Assembly: GCA_963678675.1 (NCBI GenBank)
Contig: OY783195.1
Location: forward strand, 22,902,387-22,966,386
Direction: 5' to 3'
Origin: Xiphydria camelus
Taxonomy: Eukaryota; Arthropoda; Insecta; Hymenoptera; Xiphydriidae
DNA: 64,000 nucleotides
Both the position numbers and the translations under genes were made by a program. Under the pieces are notes generated by a model. It did no database searches. It was not told the DNA's origin and worked only from the letters and a program-made list of their open reading frames with translations. Within the stretch, counting starts at the first letter, position 1, and every line of letters begins with the position of its first letter. This document shows positions 11,281 to 22,440 of this stretch, piece after piece.

Positions 11281-11677
11281 TACAGTCGGTACGATATTTG
11301 TTGAGCCAACATTCCCAGAAACGATGAGACGGTATTCTCGGAACGCAACGGTTTGACGCTTTGCAAACAGTAGCGTACCTTCAAATTTTCGGGAATTAAA
11401 TTTCTTTCTCTTCTTTTTTTGCCTCCTTTGGTTTTGTTTAATAAGAAATTAAACTGAAAATGCACAGGACGATACACTCACAAAGAGAGAGAAACACGCT
11501 ATACGTATAAATCGACTGCAAAGCACGGTATGCAAATAATGCTAACTGCAATCTGCTACGGTAAACGCTGCGCCGCCAATGTCTTCAACTCGGATGCCGA
11601 ATGGGGTTAATTTCAAGGAAGTGACGCAGCAGCAGTCTTCTAAGAATTCTGGCTCAACAAATATCGTACCGACTGTA
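11281..11677. mobile_element. Tc1/mariner-like MITE with 28-bp perfect TIRs
   Basis: TACAGTCGGTACGATATTTG plus TTGAGCCA at 11281-11308 is repeated exactly inverted at 11650-11677. The ends are TA-CAGT, the form of Tc1/mariner termini with a TA target. The 340-bp interior is not palindromic and encodes no transposase. Perfect TIRs suggest recent movement. The element lies between the two copies of a segmental duplication. Confidence 0.8.
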
Positions 11678-11769
11678 TATCACATTCAACTCTGATCGAA
11701 TTTATTGGACAATTCGGTAGACCTATATATAATCAATTTAATCTCTACCGATTCTGCAGAATTACTCAC

Positions 11770-12260
11770 CTTTAGTGGTATTCGAGCCCACTTCAAAGCC
11801 GTCATCGCGAACGGGTATAATCCATGTATTAACCGTGCAAGTTGATCGATCACGCATCAAGTATTTCGAAAACCATCAACACTTCACCCTCTCATCGTCA
11901 TTGACGAACAGGAGAGACGGAATTAACTTTAATGCTCTTCCAGCTTTCATCCGTACCGTCGAAAAAATTTTCACAATCAGTTTAATTCTCCCAGAGCTGC
12001 GTTTTAGAATTTTCCAATTTGATCGACGCAATCTTTACTCCGAGTTGAAGCCTCCTTAAAAGTCCTCGACGCAAATACGTACACTCTCTCTCTCTCTCTC
12101 TCCCCTCTCTCGGCAGTCAATAATTTCCAATCCCTACACCACCAATATATCGCCCCCTCTTCGAATACGTCACCTGGCTTCCCCTAACTCCTTGTTTTCC
12201 TGTACGTGAATTTGTTGTAATGAGCGCGTGCTAATTTCAACGCGTACTCTAATTTATAGT
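11770..12260. repeat. Segmental duplication, middle copy
   Basis: 11770-11955 pairs with 11050-11230. The following 12050-12250 pairs with 12560-12775: TTAAAAGTCCTC.ACGCA, CCAATAATTTC, TTCGAATACGTCACC, GACTTCCC, GAATTTG.(C/T)GTAATGAGC and CGCGCTAATTT.A are shared in order. So a unit of several hundred bases has been duplicated at least twice locally. A CT microsatellite interrupts this copy at 12084-12104. A frame of 94 codons at 11775-12059 is not conserved in the other copies. Confidence 0.65.
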
Positions 12261-12295
12261 ATATATCGACCGGGCCCAGAAAAAACACGTATCTT

Positions 12296-12421
12296 TTCAC
12301 TATCATTATAGAACATCGTAACTCGTTGCTGTGTAAGGAAAAATCGTAAGTCACATTGATGACAAGAAGGACTTACGATGTTTCCTCGCATAGCAACGAG
12401 TTACGACGTTTCTCAATGAAA
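12296..12421. mobile_element. Small hairpin MITE
   Basis: AACATCGTAACTCGTTGCTG at 12312 pairs with CATAGCAACGAGTTACGACG ending near 12409. The stem continues inward through TGTAAGGAAAAATCGTAAGTC / GACTTACGATGTTTCCTCGCA in part, with a ~16-base loop. A stem of ~40 bp and no coding content suit a small MITE; an imperfect long hairpin could also be processed to small RNAs. Confidence 0.7.
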
Positions 12422-12559
12422 ATGCAATCGATCGATCAATATGCAAGTCGATTAGGCATAGCATTAAAAGGTGTCGTAGCCGTAAAATCGATTTAATTTC
12501 CATTGAAGCACTTTTACATTATCCTCTTACATCGAAGCAATCCTTTCTTGGATTTCAAG

Positions 12560-12775
12560 TTCCATCATTTAAAAGTCCTCAACGCAGTCGCGTTCAGCCC
12601 TCCCAATAATTTCGGATCCGCGTATCTCTCAATATACCTACATCTCCCTTTCGAATACGTCACCCGACTTCCCTCGACAACCCCTCGTTATTCTGAAATT
12701 GAATTTGCCGTAATGAGCACACGCGCTAATTTTAGCGCGTATACCTCTCGACACGTACCTACTCCGATCTCAGCG
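12560..12775. repeat. Segmental duplication, right copy
   Basis: Diverged copy of 12050-12250 with the same order of TTTAAAAGTCCTCAACGCA, CCCAATAATTTC, TTCGAATACGTCACC and GTAATGAGCACACGCGC. The left part of the unit (the 11050/11770 segment) is not recognisable here. The plus-strand 91-codon frame at 12503-12778 is not shared with the other copies and is not called as a gene. Confidence 0.6.
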
Positions 12776-12953
12776 TAGCTTTTCAAGCATAGGCTCGATT
12801 ACACAGGCAGCGTCGACTTGAGATATAAGCCATGCATACAAAATTATCCCGCGAGTTAAGACTCGATGGATCTTTCCCGCATTTTCATTTGGGAACACAT
12901 ATGGCTGTGCAGGTAATCCTACGTTCGCCCTACTTCGTAAATTTCTGTATGCC

Positions 12954-13218
12954 TATACTGAGATAAATATCTGGTTAAAGAAATCATAACTTAACTAGAA
13001 ACAATGGTCGACCTTGGCGCCAAACATGATTCCATAATTCTTCTAAACATTGAAGTTTTTGTTATATTTAGTAACAAGAGATTACGATTGCTGCCACCAG
13101 ATCACTCTGCAGTATAATCGAGATAAATGCTTTTAATCTTTTTCATGTAGTTGACATTACCACGCAATAATATTATCGATCTACTTTTCCGGTTAATTTA
13201 ACCGTATGGTGCACACTG
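12954..13218 (-). mobile_element. MITE family H, copy 2 (truncated, inverted)
   Basis: Reverse-complement relative of 15937-16355. It shares CTGGTTAAAGAAATCATAA, CATAATTCTTCTAAAC, AAGAGATTACGATTGCTGC, CAGTATA.TCGA and CTTTTCCGGTTAATTTAACC with that copy. About 150 bp at the other end of the family is missing. Non-coding. Confidence 0.8.
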
Positions 13219-13375
13219 ATGAAACAAATGTAGTTGAAAGTAGTTTAAATGTGAAGAAATAGGGAGAGCACGGTGTATGTGCAAGGGTAACGAGCCCAGA
13301 GAGAAGAAGAAGAAGCGCTTATTCTGCTCTAGGGCCGCAGAGGCCCTCTGAGAGCACACAAAAGGTCAGAAGAAG

Positions 13376-13697
13376 TAAATATCGAAGAAAGCAACTAAAA
13401 GAGTGAACGAGCGAATAAGAGATAAAGTAAATAATAGAACGGGCTAGACTAACAAAATAAGGTAAATAAAAGTGCACAATGCAAATGATATGGATTAAAT
13501 TAACAAAGTAAAGTATGATAAGAAACTAGATAACCAAGAAAGTAACTAAGAAAGCAGACGAGTGAATTAGAGATAACGTAAGTAACAGAACGAGCTAGAC
13601 CAACAAAATAAAGCAAGTGAAAGTACAATACAAATAATACGGGCTAAACTAACAAAGTAAAATAAGAGAAAGTATATGATACAAAGTATATGATATG

Positions 13698-13741
<44 letters not shown>
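13376..13741. repeat. A-rich tandem duplication (~152-bp unit) and TG/AG microsatellite
   Basis: Two units start near 13387 (GAAAGCAACTAA) and 13538 (GAAAGTAACTAA) and share GAACG(G/A)GCTAGAC.AACAAAATAA and TTAACAAAGTAAA. The strand is strongly purine-rich. It runs into TATATATG, (TG)n at ~13707-13730 and (AG)n to 13741. No exon is visible in it. Confidence 0.8.
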
Positions 13742-13775
13742 ATCGGAGTGTTGGCACTCTGCGGTTTACCAGCCC

Positions 13776-13873
13776 ATGGATCGCCGCCCGCTGCGCCTCG
13801 TAGCAGTACCTAACGTGGCCGTTGTGTGGCTAATGCTCGTTATCTCGACGTGTCGACTATCTAATGGTTCTCC
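13776..13873 (+). CDS. Possible first coding exon with a signal peptide (low confidence)
   Basis: An ATG in acceptable context (AGCCCATGG) opens a short frame beginning MDRRPLRL, followed by a hydrophobic stretch VAVPNVAVVWLMLVIS and a small-residue region STCRLSNGS. That order (basic n-region, hydrophobic core, polar cleavage region) is what a secretory signal peptide looks like. The frame stops at TAA at 13875-13877, but a weak donor GTAATG at 13874 could end the exon just before it. The exon end, the promoter and any following exon are all unproven. It lies at the left edge of a CpG-rich block, a common position for a first exon. The alternative is a chance frame of 33 codons. Confidence 0.22.
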
Positions 13874-15236
13874 GTAATGGCTGACCAACGATATATTGTC
13901 CATTTCTCGCAACGCGCGCTAACTCGTCCCCCCAATCTACGGTATGTATTATTGCGGACGGTTATTTTAGCCGAGACGATTCACATAGGGAAGTCGCATG
14001 CGATTATAGAGGATCCTTTGACGGCGCGGCACGTCGCGCCGCCGCGGGCTACCGCCGCGCGCATCCGACGGGCGCGAGAGTCGCTAATGCCTCAACGCTG
14101 CGATGGCAACCCAGGTAAATCTCCCTTTTTCCCTCTCAATCTCGTTCTCCACGCGCGCGTCTCTCCGCGCTCGTATACATATATACCACTGCAGCCTCCC
14201 TCTCGCAGTTGACGAGGAAAAAATACCGAGGCCCCGACGCGGTACAATGCGAAATAAATATCGGAAGTAGCGGAACCCGTCGACGTTTCAATGTGATCGC
14301 CGCGACGTTGATGCAACATCCCAGATTCGGTTTCAGACACTTCAGATTTCATTCGTAGATTCGTCCGTGCGGAGCCTGGCTGACGTCGGGAAAAGTAAAC
14401 GCGCGGCGAGTCGAGTCTCGGAGCCGCGACTCGCAGCGCTCTCTCGGGTTCTCTCCCTCGCCTTTTTCCCTCATGTCGCCGCCGCCGCGGGAAAACGTCG
14501 CTCGCGTATGCTATAACGCGCTGCCCGTAGCGATCGATCGCGGGAAATATCGGCGATGGACGAAAAAACGCGTCCGGCGCGCGTGTTTCCACTTGGTCGC
14601 ACGGAAATTTCGGCGGTAAGCAGTTTCCCGATGGGACGGGACGCACATCTATCCGTAATACGTGTGTCGGATTCGTATAATGACGCGAGTGTAGCGCCGG
14701 GGGCCAGCGCGGCTATGGGTTTCGTTCGCCTGCGAAGCGTTCGCGCCGAACAACTGCGGGCGGAAATGCATATCGACGTTTGTCGAGGACGATATCGAAA
14801 GGGCGGGGCGCCTTTCGGGTGGTGCAGGTATCGGGGTGCCGCGGATACGTAACGAAAAGAGTGCGCGTGTATTTCTGTCGCGCGATGCGTTCAGCACAGG
14901 CAGTCCGAATTTAATTTCAACCGGTACCTAGCCATGCAAACACGGTTCGCGAGAATATTATTCTTCGTCCGAGTGACGTACGGAGGAATTTATTTGTCGT
15001 TGCGCATATAAATATCGAGAAGATTGTTAGCTGTCACGATCGTCCGTCATCTGACGTAGTGCTGAAGCCAGCAGCCGGAGCTATAGCAAGCAGGCGGTAG
15101 ATACGCGTTCCGGTCGTATGTCCATCGCCGAACTGTAAGGCGGCAGACGCGTGACGGGTCGTAACTACTGGCTGCTAGCTGCGGCTACTGACTTTGAGCA
15201 TCTCACTATGTTGCCAGGGTAACGGGTATGGACATT
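13874..15236. other. CpG-rich block; no supported exon
   Basis: CpG-rich to about 14900, then mixed. A CAG|GTAAAT donor-like site occurs at 14113 (plus strand), at the end of a frame opening at 13877, but no acceptor or protein similarity supports an exon. The 184-codon minus-strand frame (14092-14646) is Arg-rich and overlaps other frames, so it is taken as a compositional artefact. Confidence 0.5.
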
Positions 15237-15936
15237 GGCACTTTTAAGGGGCCTCTTTCAATTTTTCAGATGATAGTTACTCAGGATACCGATGGCTTAA
15301 GTGCAAAAAGTCGTATCCCTAATGATTCCAATTATTCGGGAGAAACAACAAATCTGATTTTTAGATAATTTTTTATACAACGGCACTGATTATTTTATGT
15401 TTAAGTTATATCATTTCGTAAAATTTGTTATAAACATATTTACTTTTATCTTTATTTTTCAAAAACGTAGTATTAGTGGGGAATTTTTGATAGTTTTGTG
15501 GGTTACGACGTTTTGCACTTAAGTTAAGATAACATCTGCGGCAGTTAAAGAAATTTTATTTGATTCAGCGAAATGATTTAAAGACTAAATATACTGTGAG
15601 TACACAAATAAGTCTAATACTGCTCGAAATATTGTCGTCTGTCAAATTTTGTTAACCATCATGGATGGTAATGGGAATCGCCTACGATTTTCTTAATTCA
15701 GTAATAAATTTTTAAATGATTAAAAATGAAAAACCACACATTAGCGGCCTCGTAATAGTTGATACGATCGATTAGAATTAATTACGGTGCATAAAAATAA
15801 GCAGAGAAAGTAATATTTCGGTATACTACTGATTTGTGTTCAATTTTGCCAGTGTACAATAATGCTAAAAAACGCCCCTTAAGTAGACGAAATTGTACAC
15901 AGTTATTGTTATTGATATATCTACTTCTTCCTAACA
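15237..15936. repeat. AT-rich segment with an inverted repeat at 15296-15523
   Basis: CTTAAGTGCAAAAAGTCGTA (15296) pairs with TACGACGTTTTGCACTTAAG ending at 15523, with one mismatch, enclosing ~190 bp. Further out, ACTTTTAAGGGGC (15240) and GCCCCTTAAGTAG (~15886) are also inverted, so a larger ~650-bp element is possible but weakly supported. No coding frame is seen. Confidence 0.55.
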
Positions 15937-16355
15937 TACACTAAGAGAAAAGTTGGTGATAAAATTAACCATAATCATAAGGTTGAATTTTCCTGGTTAT
16001 TAATACCATACTTTTAATTAAACAGACCATGAATATATTCGAAATAACTTTTGTTGCGTGGTTATAGTAGCAATAAGATTGTAGCTTATGACAGCTGTGT
16101 ATCATGGTTAAATTAACCAGAAAAGTAAGTCGATAATATTACTGTATGGTAACGTTAACTGTATAAAAAAAAAGTTGAAGACATCTATCGACTATACTGC
16201 AAAATGATTTGGTTGCAGCAATCGTAATCTCTTAAAAGTTACTATAACCAGAAATTCACTGTTTAGAAGAATTATGAAATCATAATTTGCGCCAAAATCG
16301 CCCATGATTTCTAGTTCAATTATGGTTTTTCAAACCAGATTTTTTTCTCCGTGTA
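15937..16355 (+). mobile_element. MITE family H, copy 1
   Basis: Bounded by TACACTAAGAGAAAAGTTGG and CAGATTTTTTTCTCCGTGTA. The subterminal regions carry TTAACCATAATCATAAGG on the left and AATTATGGTTTTTCAAACC on the right. The interior includes paired GGTTAAATTAACCAGAAAAG. It is the longer of two copies (the other is 12954-13218). No open frame of note. Confidence 0.85.
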
Positions 16356-16710
16356 CATAACACATTTTATCAATGAGTGCCAATCGTTGCTAGAGTGAAA
16401 GGCAACCGTACTCGCTGTCCTATGTTCTTCTAATGTCTATTTAGATATACAAGCTACGCCATGACCCGTGGTCAGTAAGTACACAACGACGTTTTTTATT
16501 TATAATGAAGTAACGAAAAGGCAAGCAGAATTGTCTGAAAATTTATAGAATCTTCTTTTCGGTATTTCATCAGGACCAGCTTCAGCTATTCTTTGCTCTA
16601 ATCACCTTCCTGAACCTACTTTCGTGAAGATCTTAGGGGCAATGGCTCTCGCAATTTCAGGGGTGAAACGCCATCGGTGTCTCGATCATTCTTTTTACGA
16701 GACACATGCA
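16356..16710. other. No gene seen
   Basis: Mixed-composition spacer without splice sites, repeats or a conserved frame that I can support. Confidence 0.5.
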
Positions 16711-16832
16711 TTAGGGGAAAGTGGAGTGAAATGAAACGCCGAGTTGGCTCTCCATTGCGTCATGCTAGGCAATGGTTGCTATAACGCGATAATGGCCTCA
16801 AATTTGTTTTGTTTCATACCACTTTCGCCTAA
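16711..16832. mobile_element. Short MITE with TTAGGGGAAAGTGG ends
   Basis: 122 bp. Left TTAGGGGAAAGTGGAGTGAA and right CATACCACTTTCGCCTAAC are inverted, and the pairing extends to ~38 bp per side (ATGAAAC.. / GTTTCAT). The centre contains GCTAGGCAATGGTTGC. Non-coding. Confidence 0.75.
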
Positions 16833-18186
16833 CTGCTAGTCTATAATTCAGAAGTGGAGATATTCGCGTAGAGTACGTTGAGCGATTAAACGCTGAATGT
16901 GTTGAATACTCAAAGCGTTATTAACAAGTTTCCGACACTTGGTGCTCGTTAAGCTAATATTAAATAAAACTCCACCGAGACGAGAGATATTATAACTTTT
17001 ATAAACTTTAATACATTTTTGTTCGTATTTTCATTACTTTATCAATGATAAAGAACGCGGCCATGTTTTTATGCAACACCAATCAGGAGACACCTTATAT
17101 GGATGACGTTCTAACTCTCTTTGACAGTGTGATTTCTTCACTTTGTTCGTCAAGAAATTGTTGATCTTCCAGTTCCGATAAAGTTCGGAAAACGATTTCG
17201 AGCGCCATAGTCAAAGGAAACCAGGAGCAATACACATTGAGATATACCTATACGAATGAACGAGAAATATTCACTCACCATTTTGCAATCGACCGGAACG
17301 CGAAACACCTATATACGAGGCACCCGCTATCTATATAGATCGAATATTCCCGGTTGACCGACTTCTCCACGCTAATCGTTTCTCACAGTCGAACCACGTA
17401 GAAACAGTTTGTGCAGCTTCGAATCGTTTTCCGTAACTCTCGCGCGCAAAGTTCTCGAGCTCTGACATCCGAGACATTACGAGGATACCTCGCTCGCATA
17501 CGTGCTTTCGATACCTCGGGAATATAGTTTCGCGTGGATATAACATCGGAAGAGGAAACAGCTACACCACGGAATTGGAACTTTTGTGTTTTCTTCTTTG
17601 TACGGTGACAACAATGACACAAGTTTCTTTTAATCTATTTATCAAATACCTATCCGTGTTAGATACGCTATATTTTTTATCTTCATCAAAATAACGGGGC
17701 TCAAATATTTCAATTATTTATGTTAGCTTCTTTTTTTCTGATAAACCCTAATTTTTGCGCGATTATTATTTTCTTTTTCACGCCTTTTATGTCAAAGTAA
17801 AAAAATGTCATACTTTCAATTATTTGAAAAATCGACGTACAAAGAATATAACTTCTGAGCGTGATTAATGAAAACCATCATTCAAAAAGAACAATTCATT
17901 GTAGTGAATTGAATTCAATTTTTACATGCTTTTCGGTCAATTTTTTTAAAAAGTCCGAAATATATTAACTAGATAGGCTTATGACATAACGTTTCAATTA
18001 CGTAGGTATTTATTTACATGATTTTCACATTTCATTAAATTTCATTATACAACAATATAATGTTAGATCAATGGAAAGATATTACCCGCTCGATATATAT
18101 ATACTTGAACGGAAGAAACAATTATCCGGCTAACTGCTACACCGAATGTGACAAGTTCGCTTATTTCCACGTGTGACGCGCATATC
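16833..18186. other. AT-rich spacer; no supported gene
   Basis: A consensus donor on the minus strand (ATG|GTGAGTGA, 17274-17283) is present, and short minus-strand frames lie at 17331-17622, but they are not continuous with it. 17640-18110 is very AT-rich, with an inverted GAATTGAATTC word near 17910. Nothing is called. Confidence 0.5.
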
Positions 18187-18262
18187 CGTCGCCTTAGAGC
18201 AGAACTATACCAAGTCACATTTGTAAATGTTGGACTTAGTATACTTTTACTCTAAGGCGACG
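18187..18262. other. 76-nt near-perfect hairpin
   Basis: CGTCGCCTTAGAG at 18187 pairs with CTCTAAGGCGACG ending at 18262. The stem continues through ACTATACCAAGTC / GGACTTAGTATAC with about four non-canonical pairs and a 2-base bulge, to a loop of a few bases. No second copy was found in the window, unlike the MITEs. Size and shape suit either a pre-miRNA-like hairpin or a very small MITE. Confidence 0.55.
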
Positions 18263-18661
18263 ATATAATCACGACGCGCCAAAGTTCAACCGCGCGTTCC
18301 TCGAGTTAACGCCTCTTTTCAACGCGGATCCCAAGCCTTATCTAAATACGAAGCCGCTTCTGGTATTTTGCGATAATGTCGCGATACGCTCCATCTAGAT
18401 AGCGCTTCTGGCGCGACGCACTTGTATGCAGACGCGTGTGCCTGCACGACGCGTACGCGCGGTACCGCGCGATATTTACTGCCGTAACGAAGCCCCCCCA
18501 TGGCGGCACCTTACCCTCCGAGAAACACGGGGTAGCTGGGTACTTACCAGGTACGTAGACGTATACGGTATATCGTAGGAAGCATCTAACTATCGACGCT
18601 CCTTTCATCTTCGTATCTAAACACGCGGATGTGCCGAGGAAAAAGCGCGATAAATTGCGAA
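18263..18661. other. CpG-rich spacer with a minus-strand donor-like site
   Basis: The minus strand reads TACCTG|GTAAGTAC around 18545, a consensus donor, and a minus-strand frame starting at 18701 runs into it. However, the start of that frame (MAASPTK...) lies in the terminal part of the fold-back repeat at 18662, so a host exon is doubtful. Confidence 0.4.
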
Positions 18662-19345
18662 ACGAGCTTAAGAATCCTGTTTTAGTTGGTGAGGCCGCCA
18701 CGTTTCACATAGATTCTTTCACGCAGAGTCTATCTGGGTAATGAACCTCAGGTGGAATTAGTGAGAATTTAGATCCATTCTCATTTCTAAATAAAAACGA
18801 TTTCACTGACAAACAACATAGTGTTTTCGATAAAGGAGACCATCAAATTGTTACACGTGATCTCCGTTTGCCATGGTAAACTGTACTGTAACAAATTGTA
18901 TTTTTAATGTATTATACTTTTATACAAAGCTTTTGTTCCAGTATGTGATTATGAAAATTAATATACTCCGTAATTATGAAAATTATAATAATATATAATA
19001 TTTCCTTATGAAATTTTTTTTATAAATTTCATAACGGAGAGTATATTAGATTTCATAATCACGTATTAAATAAAAGCTTTACCTACAATTATATTAAATT
19101 TAATGGCAATTTTTTTACAGTGTATTATAATCCCGTAATGAATGATTTGTTCATTCTGTGGAGTATTAGGGACTTTTCGTGAAGTTATGTTTTAATTAAT
19201 GAAACATTTATCAACAAAACTTTAAAACCACAAATAACAATTTGAAGGTCTCCTTTTTCGGAGAAGTTATGGTTCACCATCGAAACATTCTTTATCTATA
19301 AATAAGAATGGATCTGAAATGTAGAAAAAAAAACATGGCGGCTTC
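18662..19345. mobile_element. Fold-back element family M, copy 1, with an internal palindrome
   Basis: The left end (TTAGTTGGTGAGGCCGCC) and right end (AACATGGCGGCTTCCC) are inverted. Pairing continues through GATCCATTCTCATTT / AAATAAGAATGGATC and AAAGGAGACCATCAAATTG / CAATTTGAAGGTCTCCTTT. A second palindrome at 18926-19080 (AAAGCTTTT ... AAAAGCTTT, arms ~60 bp, core ATACTCCGTAATTATG) fills the loop and is probably a later insertion. The smaller copy is at 24246-24621. Non-coding. Confidence 0.8.
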
Positions 19346-19347
19346 CC

Positions 19348-19618
19348 TACACTGAGAGAAATTCATAGGACACATAGCAATAAGTACAGCTATGATAGCT
19401 ATACTTTAAGGCTAAATGAGGTTAACTGGACAGTAGGTATAGGTATTGTAGCATATAGCAAATAGTTACCAGAGCAATACATATTTCTGAAATAACTATA
19501 CATATAGCTCTGAAATAGAAATACGTATTGTGTGTGCTAAGGCTTTCACTAAAACTTATTCTTATATTAATAAACTACTAGCATTGTCGCGTACACTCTA
19601 TAAAATTTCTCTCAGTAA
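19348..19618 (+). mobile_element. MITE family G, copy 1
   Basis: Begins TACACTGAGAGAAATTCATAGG and ends TATAAAATTTCTCTCAGTAA. Interior landmarks are GATAGCTATACTTTAAGG, AGAGCAATAC and TTATATTAATAAACTACT, all shared with 56722-57117. It lies 2 bp from the fold-back element on its left. No coding content. Confidence 0.85.
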
Positions 19619-22440
19619 TTATACTCATTCCATTACATTAGACTCAAACCAGTAGGTACAGAATAATCCTTAACGATCGGAATTGGTTCCACGTACGTAA
19701 TACAAATTCCCCTGCTAAGAATTAGCGACAGACGACGAGAGAAAACCGCAAAGTGATTTAAAAATACCAGAGAAGAGTGGCATCGATGTTTATAATTCCT
19801 CAAAAGAAATTCCCGGAGAATGAATGCAAACAAAAGTAGTATCACTTTAGATTAAGAGGAATTCTTTCGAAGTAACATGCAAGAAAAGTATGAAGTTAAA
19901 TAACGAGAGAAGAAACTTCTTGGGATAAAAGGATTTTCTCAGAATGCAATTCTAAAAAGAAACGTCTACTGAACTATACGTACTTCGTACATAATTTATG
20001 TTATACAGCCGAACCATGCGATGATAAAATTTGAATGACTTCATCCGCAGCTTTTCATTTACAGAGATTTTTATCGTCGCGATTGTAAAGATACATTTTA
20101 ATGTCTCGTCTGACGAGTTTATAAAACGACGTCCGCGCCGGAGGAATAAGTCACCGAACCGAGTATCCTTCGTGTTCGCGTAAGCTCGAGTGCTTTAATA
20201 TACAGTAGTGCGAGCTTGCACATATTTAGAACATAAGAGGGAAACGACTTTTGAATGCATCGCATGCCTCGGGCACAGTCGCGCCTCGCGGAGCATCGCT
20301 CGATTGAAATCTGCGGCATTCCACACTGCGCGGAAAGTTCTTTCGCGAACGCCGCACCGTATATGCAGGTAATAACAACGCGGGCGGCTTATCAAATCTG
20401 CGGTCCTTTGAAACAAAAGCAATTAAAATCGAGGAGCGTAATTGAGGTTGCGACGAGCTTGGGATTCCGCGGCAATGAAAAATATATATGAGAACGCGAG
20501 TGCGACGGACGCGAAATTAAAGGAGACCGTGAAGGATGGAGTTGGTGGACGTACCTCTCTCTCTACGGGAGTACAATTTTTTTACGAAAAATATTTTCAC
20601 CCCGGCGAGTAATGGATATCACGTGTAACTCTCTTGGCCGCCTTAATGGCAATATTACCTCTGCTTTTTCTCGTTTCACGGAGCACAAATATTCGAATGG
20701 ATATTATTTTAATTACACGCGATTTTTGATTCTGCGTGAATATTCGTTTGTTCGATAGTCCGTTATAATGCTGGTAAGTTCGTAAAAAAAGAGGCCTGAC
20801 TCTGAACTGAGGGTTGATGATAATGTATTATTAAAAGAGAACAAGGAGTACACAGTATTTGACTAAAAAAATGTTCATTTTTTTTAATTCAATTTATAAT
20901 CTGTATAGATATTCAATATCACACGGAGAAGAAAATGTCCGAAAGAATAATTATTCGCTGAGTTATAAGTTCGCTTCTCTCTACACAGAGTTATGAAGTC
21001 GTTGAGCGTCATGAGAGATGCACTTATTCCAAGGAACGAGTGCGAGAGAGATAGACTTATTGAACGATGACGTATGCTGTATTTTTAAGTGAGGCCTAAA
21101 ATAAAAAATGAAAAAATACCGGATAAATAATTTTGACCGAGTTTTTCGAATCATCAATTTAAAAAAACAGTCGATTATCCTATCCTCAGTTTATATTCTT
21201 GCAAAACCTACGAACTGTAGACCGCAACGAAGATAAGTGTTGTAGCTTTGCGATACCTACACCTACAGTCGGAACCCGCGGTTTATCTCAAATGGCCAGG
21301 CTTTTGTCGCTTCATCTATATTTCACACAAGATTTTGCACTCTCGAGTTACACGCGCGTACAAACAACGTCGTGTCGAGTGATACGAGCAATTACCTTCT
21401 ACGATAGCTCGTTCTGGTAAGAAAACTCGGTAAACTGGTAGCGACGTGTGTAGAGTAAAGTGGCTGAAACTAGTCACGGTGATAAGATGCGCGAAACAGT
21501 TAAATGCGAGATACGCAAAGTCGGATCGTGTCGAGTAAAACGCTCTAAAGGTCGTCGGATATCGCGAATGCCTCGTCGGAGAGAAAAACACTTCCAGTAA
21601 AAATTGCAGAGCTACCAAAACCGAGCAACTTTTATGGGAAAGATTTGTCTGTACGGTCAGCTGGTCGCGAGATAAAACGACTCTTAGCGTGCCCGCGGCT
21701 GGTCTCGAAGTATTCTAATTATTTACAATCCGAATTGCGCCACAAATGCAATGTCCCCTGGAATGCGTACACTTCTTCCACATCGCGCGTAAGTTCTACG
21801 TATAAAAAAAAAGAGTACCGAACGAGCGATTAAAACTGAAAGCATATAAAAAGAAACATATTGACGACGCAGTCTCGCAACAGTTAAATAAATGAAGCAA
21901 TACGTAGCTAGTTCTGGCTATACAACTGTCGATCGACAAGAAGCACGTGAAAAAGCGAACCCATCTACAATAATAACTACGGTTATAATAGTCCCATAAA
22001 ATTATACACAGATCGTAATTACACCGATGTCGCGTGTCGCGTGCGGAGCCCCTTATATCATCATCGTCGTCCGACGTACGACGAAACACAATCTTCGAAC
22101 GCGAGCCGCTTCTTAAACGATCGTTAATGTAAATGTATGAAATTCGCCGGCCGGATTTACCTTGGAACTAATTAGATATTACGGGCAATTAACTCGGGGA
22201 CCGTCGTTAAAGTTACCCTCGGTGCTCCGCCGCTTCTTTTTTGGTTGGGGAGGGAAAAAATTCGTAATCGATCCGACGAGGTAATCGTCCTTCCCGAGAC
22301 CCCGCGGGTCTTTTTTTTCCCCCTCGTCGAAATATACCGACGCCTGTTAGTACGGCGACTCTCGCTCGCGCATCACGTGGTAATTACACTCTCTCTCGGA
22401 GAGAGAGAGAAAGAGCTAACTTATCTCGATAATTCTTCAT
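19619..22440. other. Mixed spacer; no supported gene
   Basis: AT-rich with short moderately GC-rich parts (20110-20560, 21190-21800). Short frames on both strands overlap and show no recognisable domain. From ~22100 composition shifts to CpG-rich. A CTAAC branchpoint-like word lies at 22415-22419, upstream of the splice motif described next. Confidence 0.5.

Noticed and set aside
14092..14646. 184-codon minus-strand ORF
   Set aside because: Arg-rich translation of CpG-rich DNA with overlapping frames on the opposite strand; nothing family-like.
18342..18701. Minus-strand frame MAASPTKTG... ending at a consensus donor near 18545
   Set aside because: The frame's start lies in the terminal repeat of fold-back family M (shared with 24593-24606), so a host first exon is unlikely.
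20930..21000. CACGGAGAAGAAAATG ... CGCTTCTCTCTACACAGAG as another MITE of the CACGGAG group
   Set aside because: Only the left end resembles the motif; the right end does not align over enough bases and no second copy is present.
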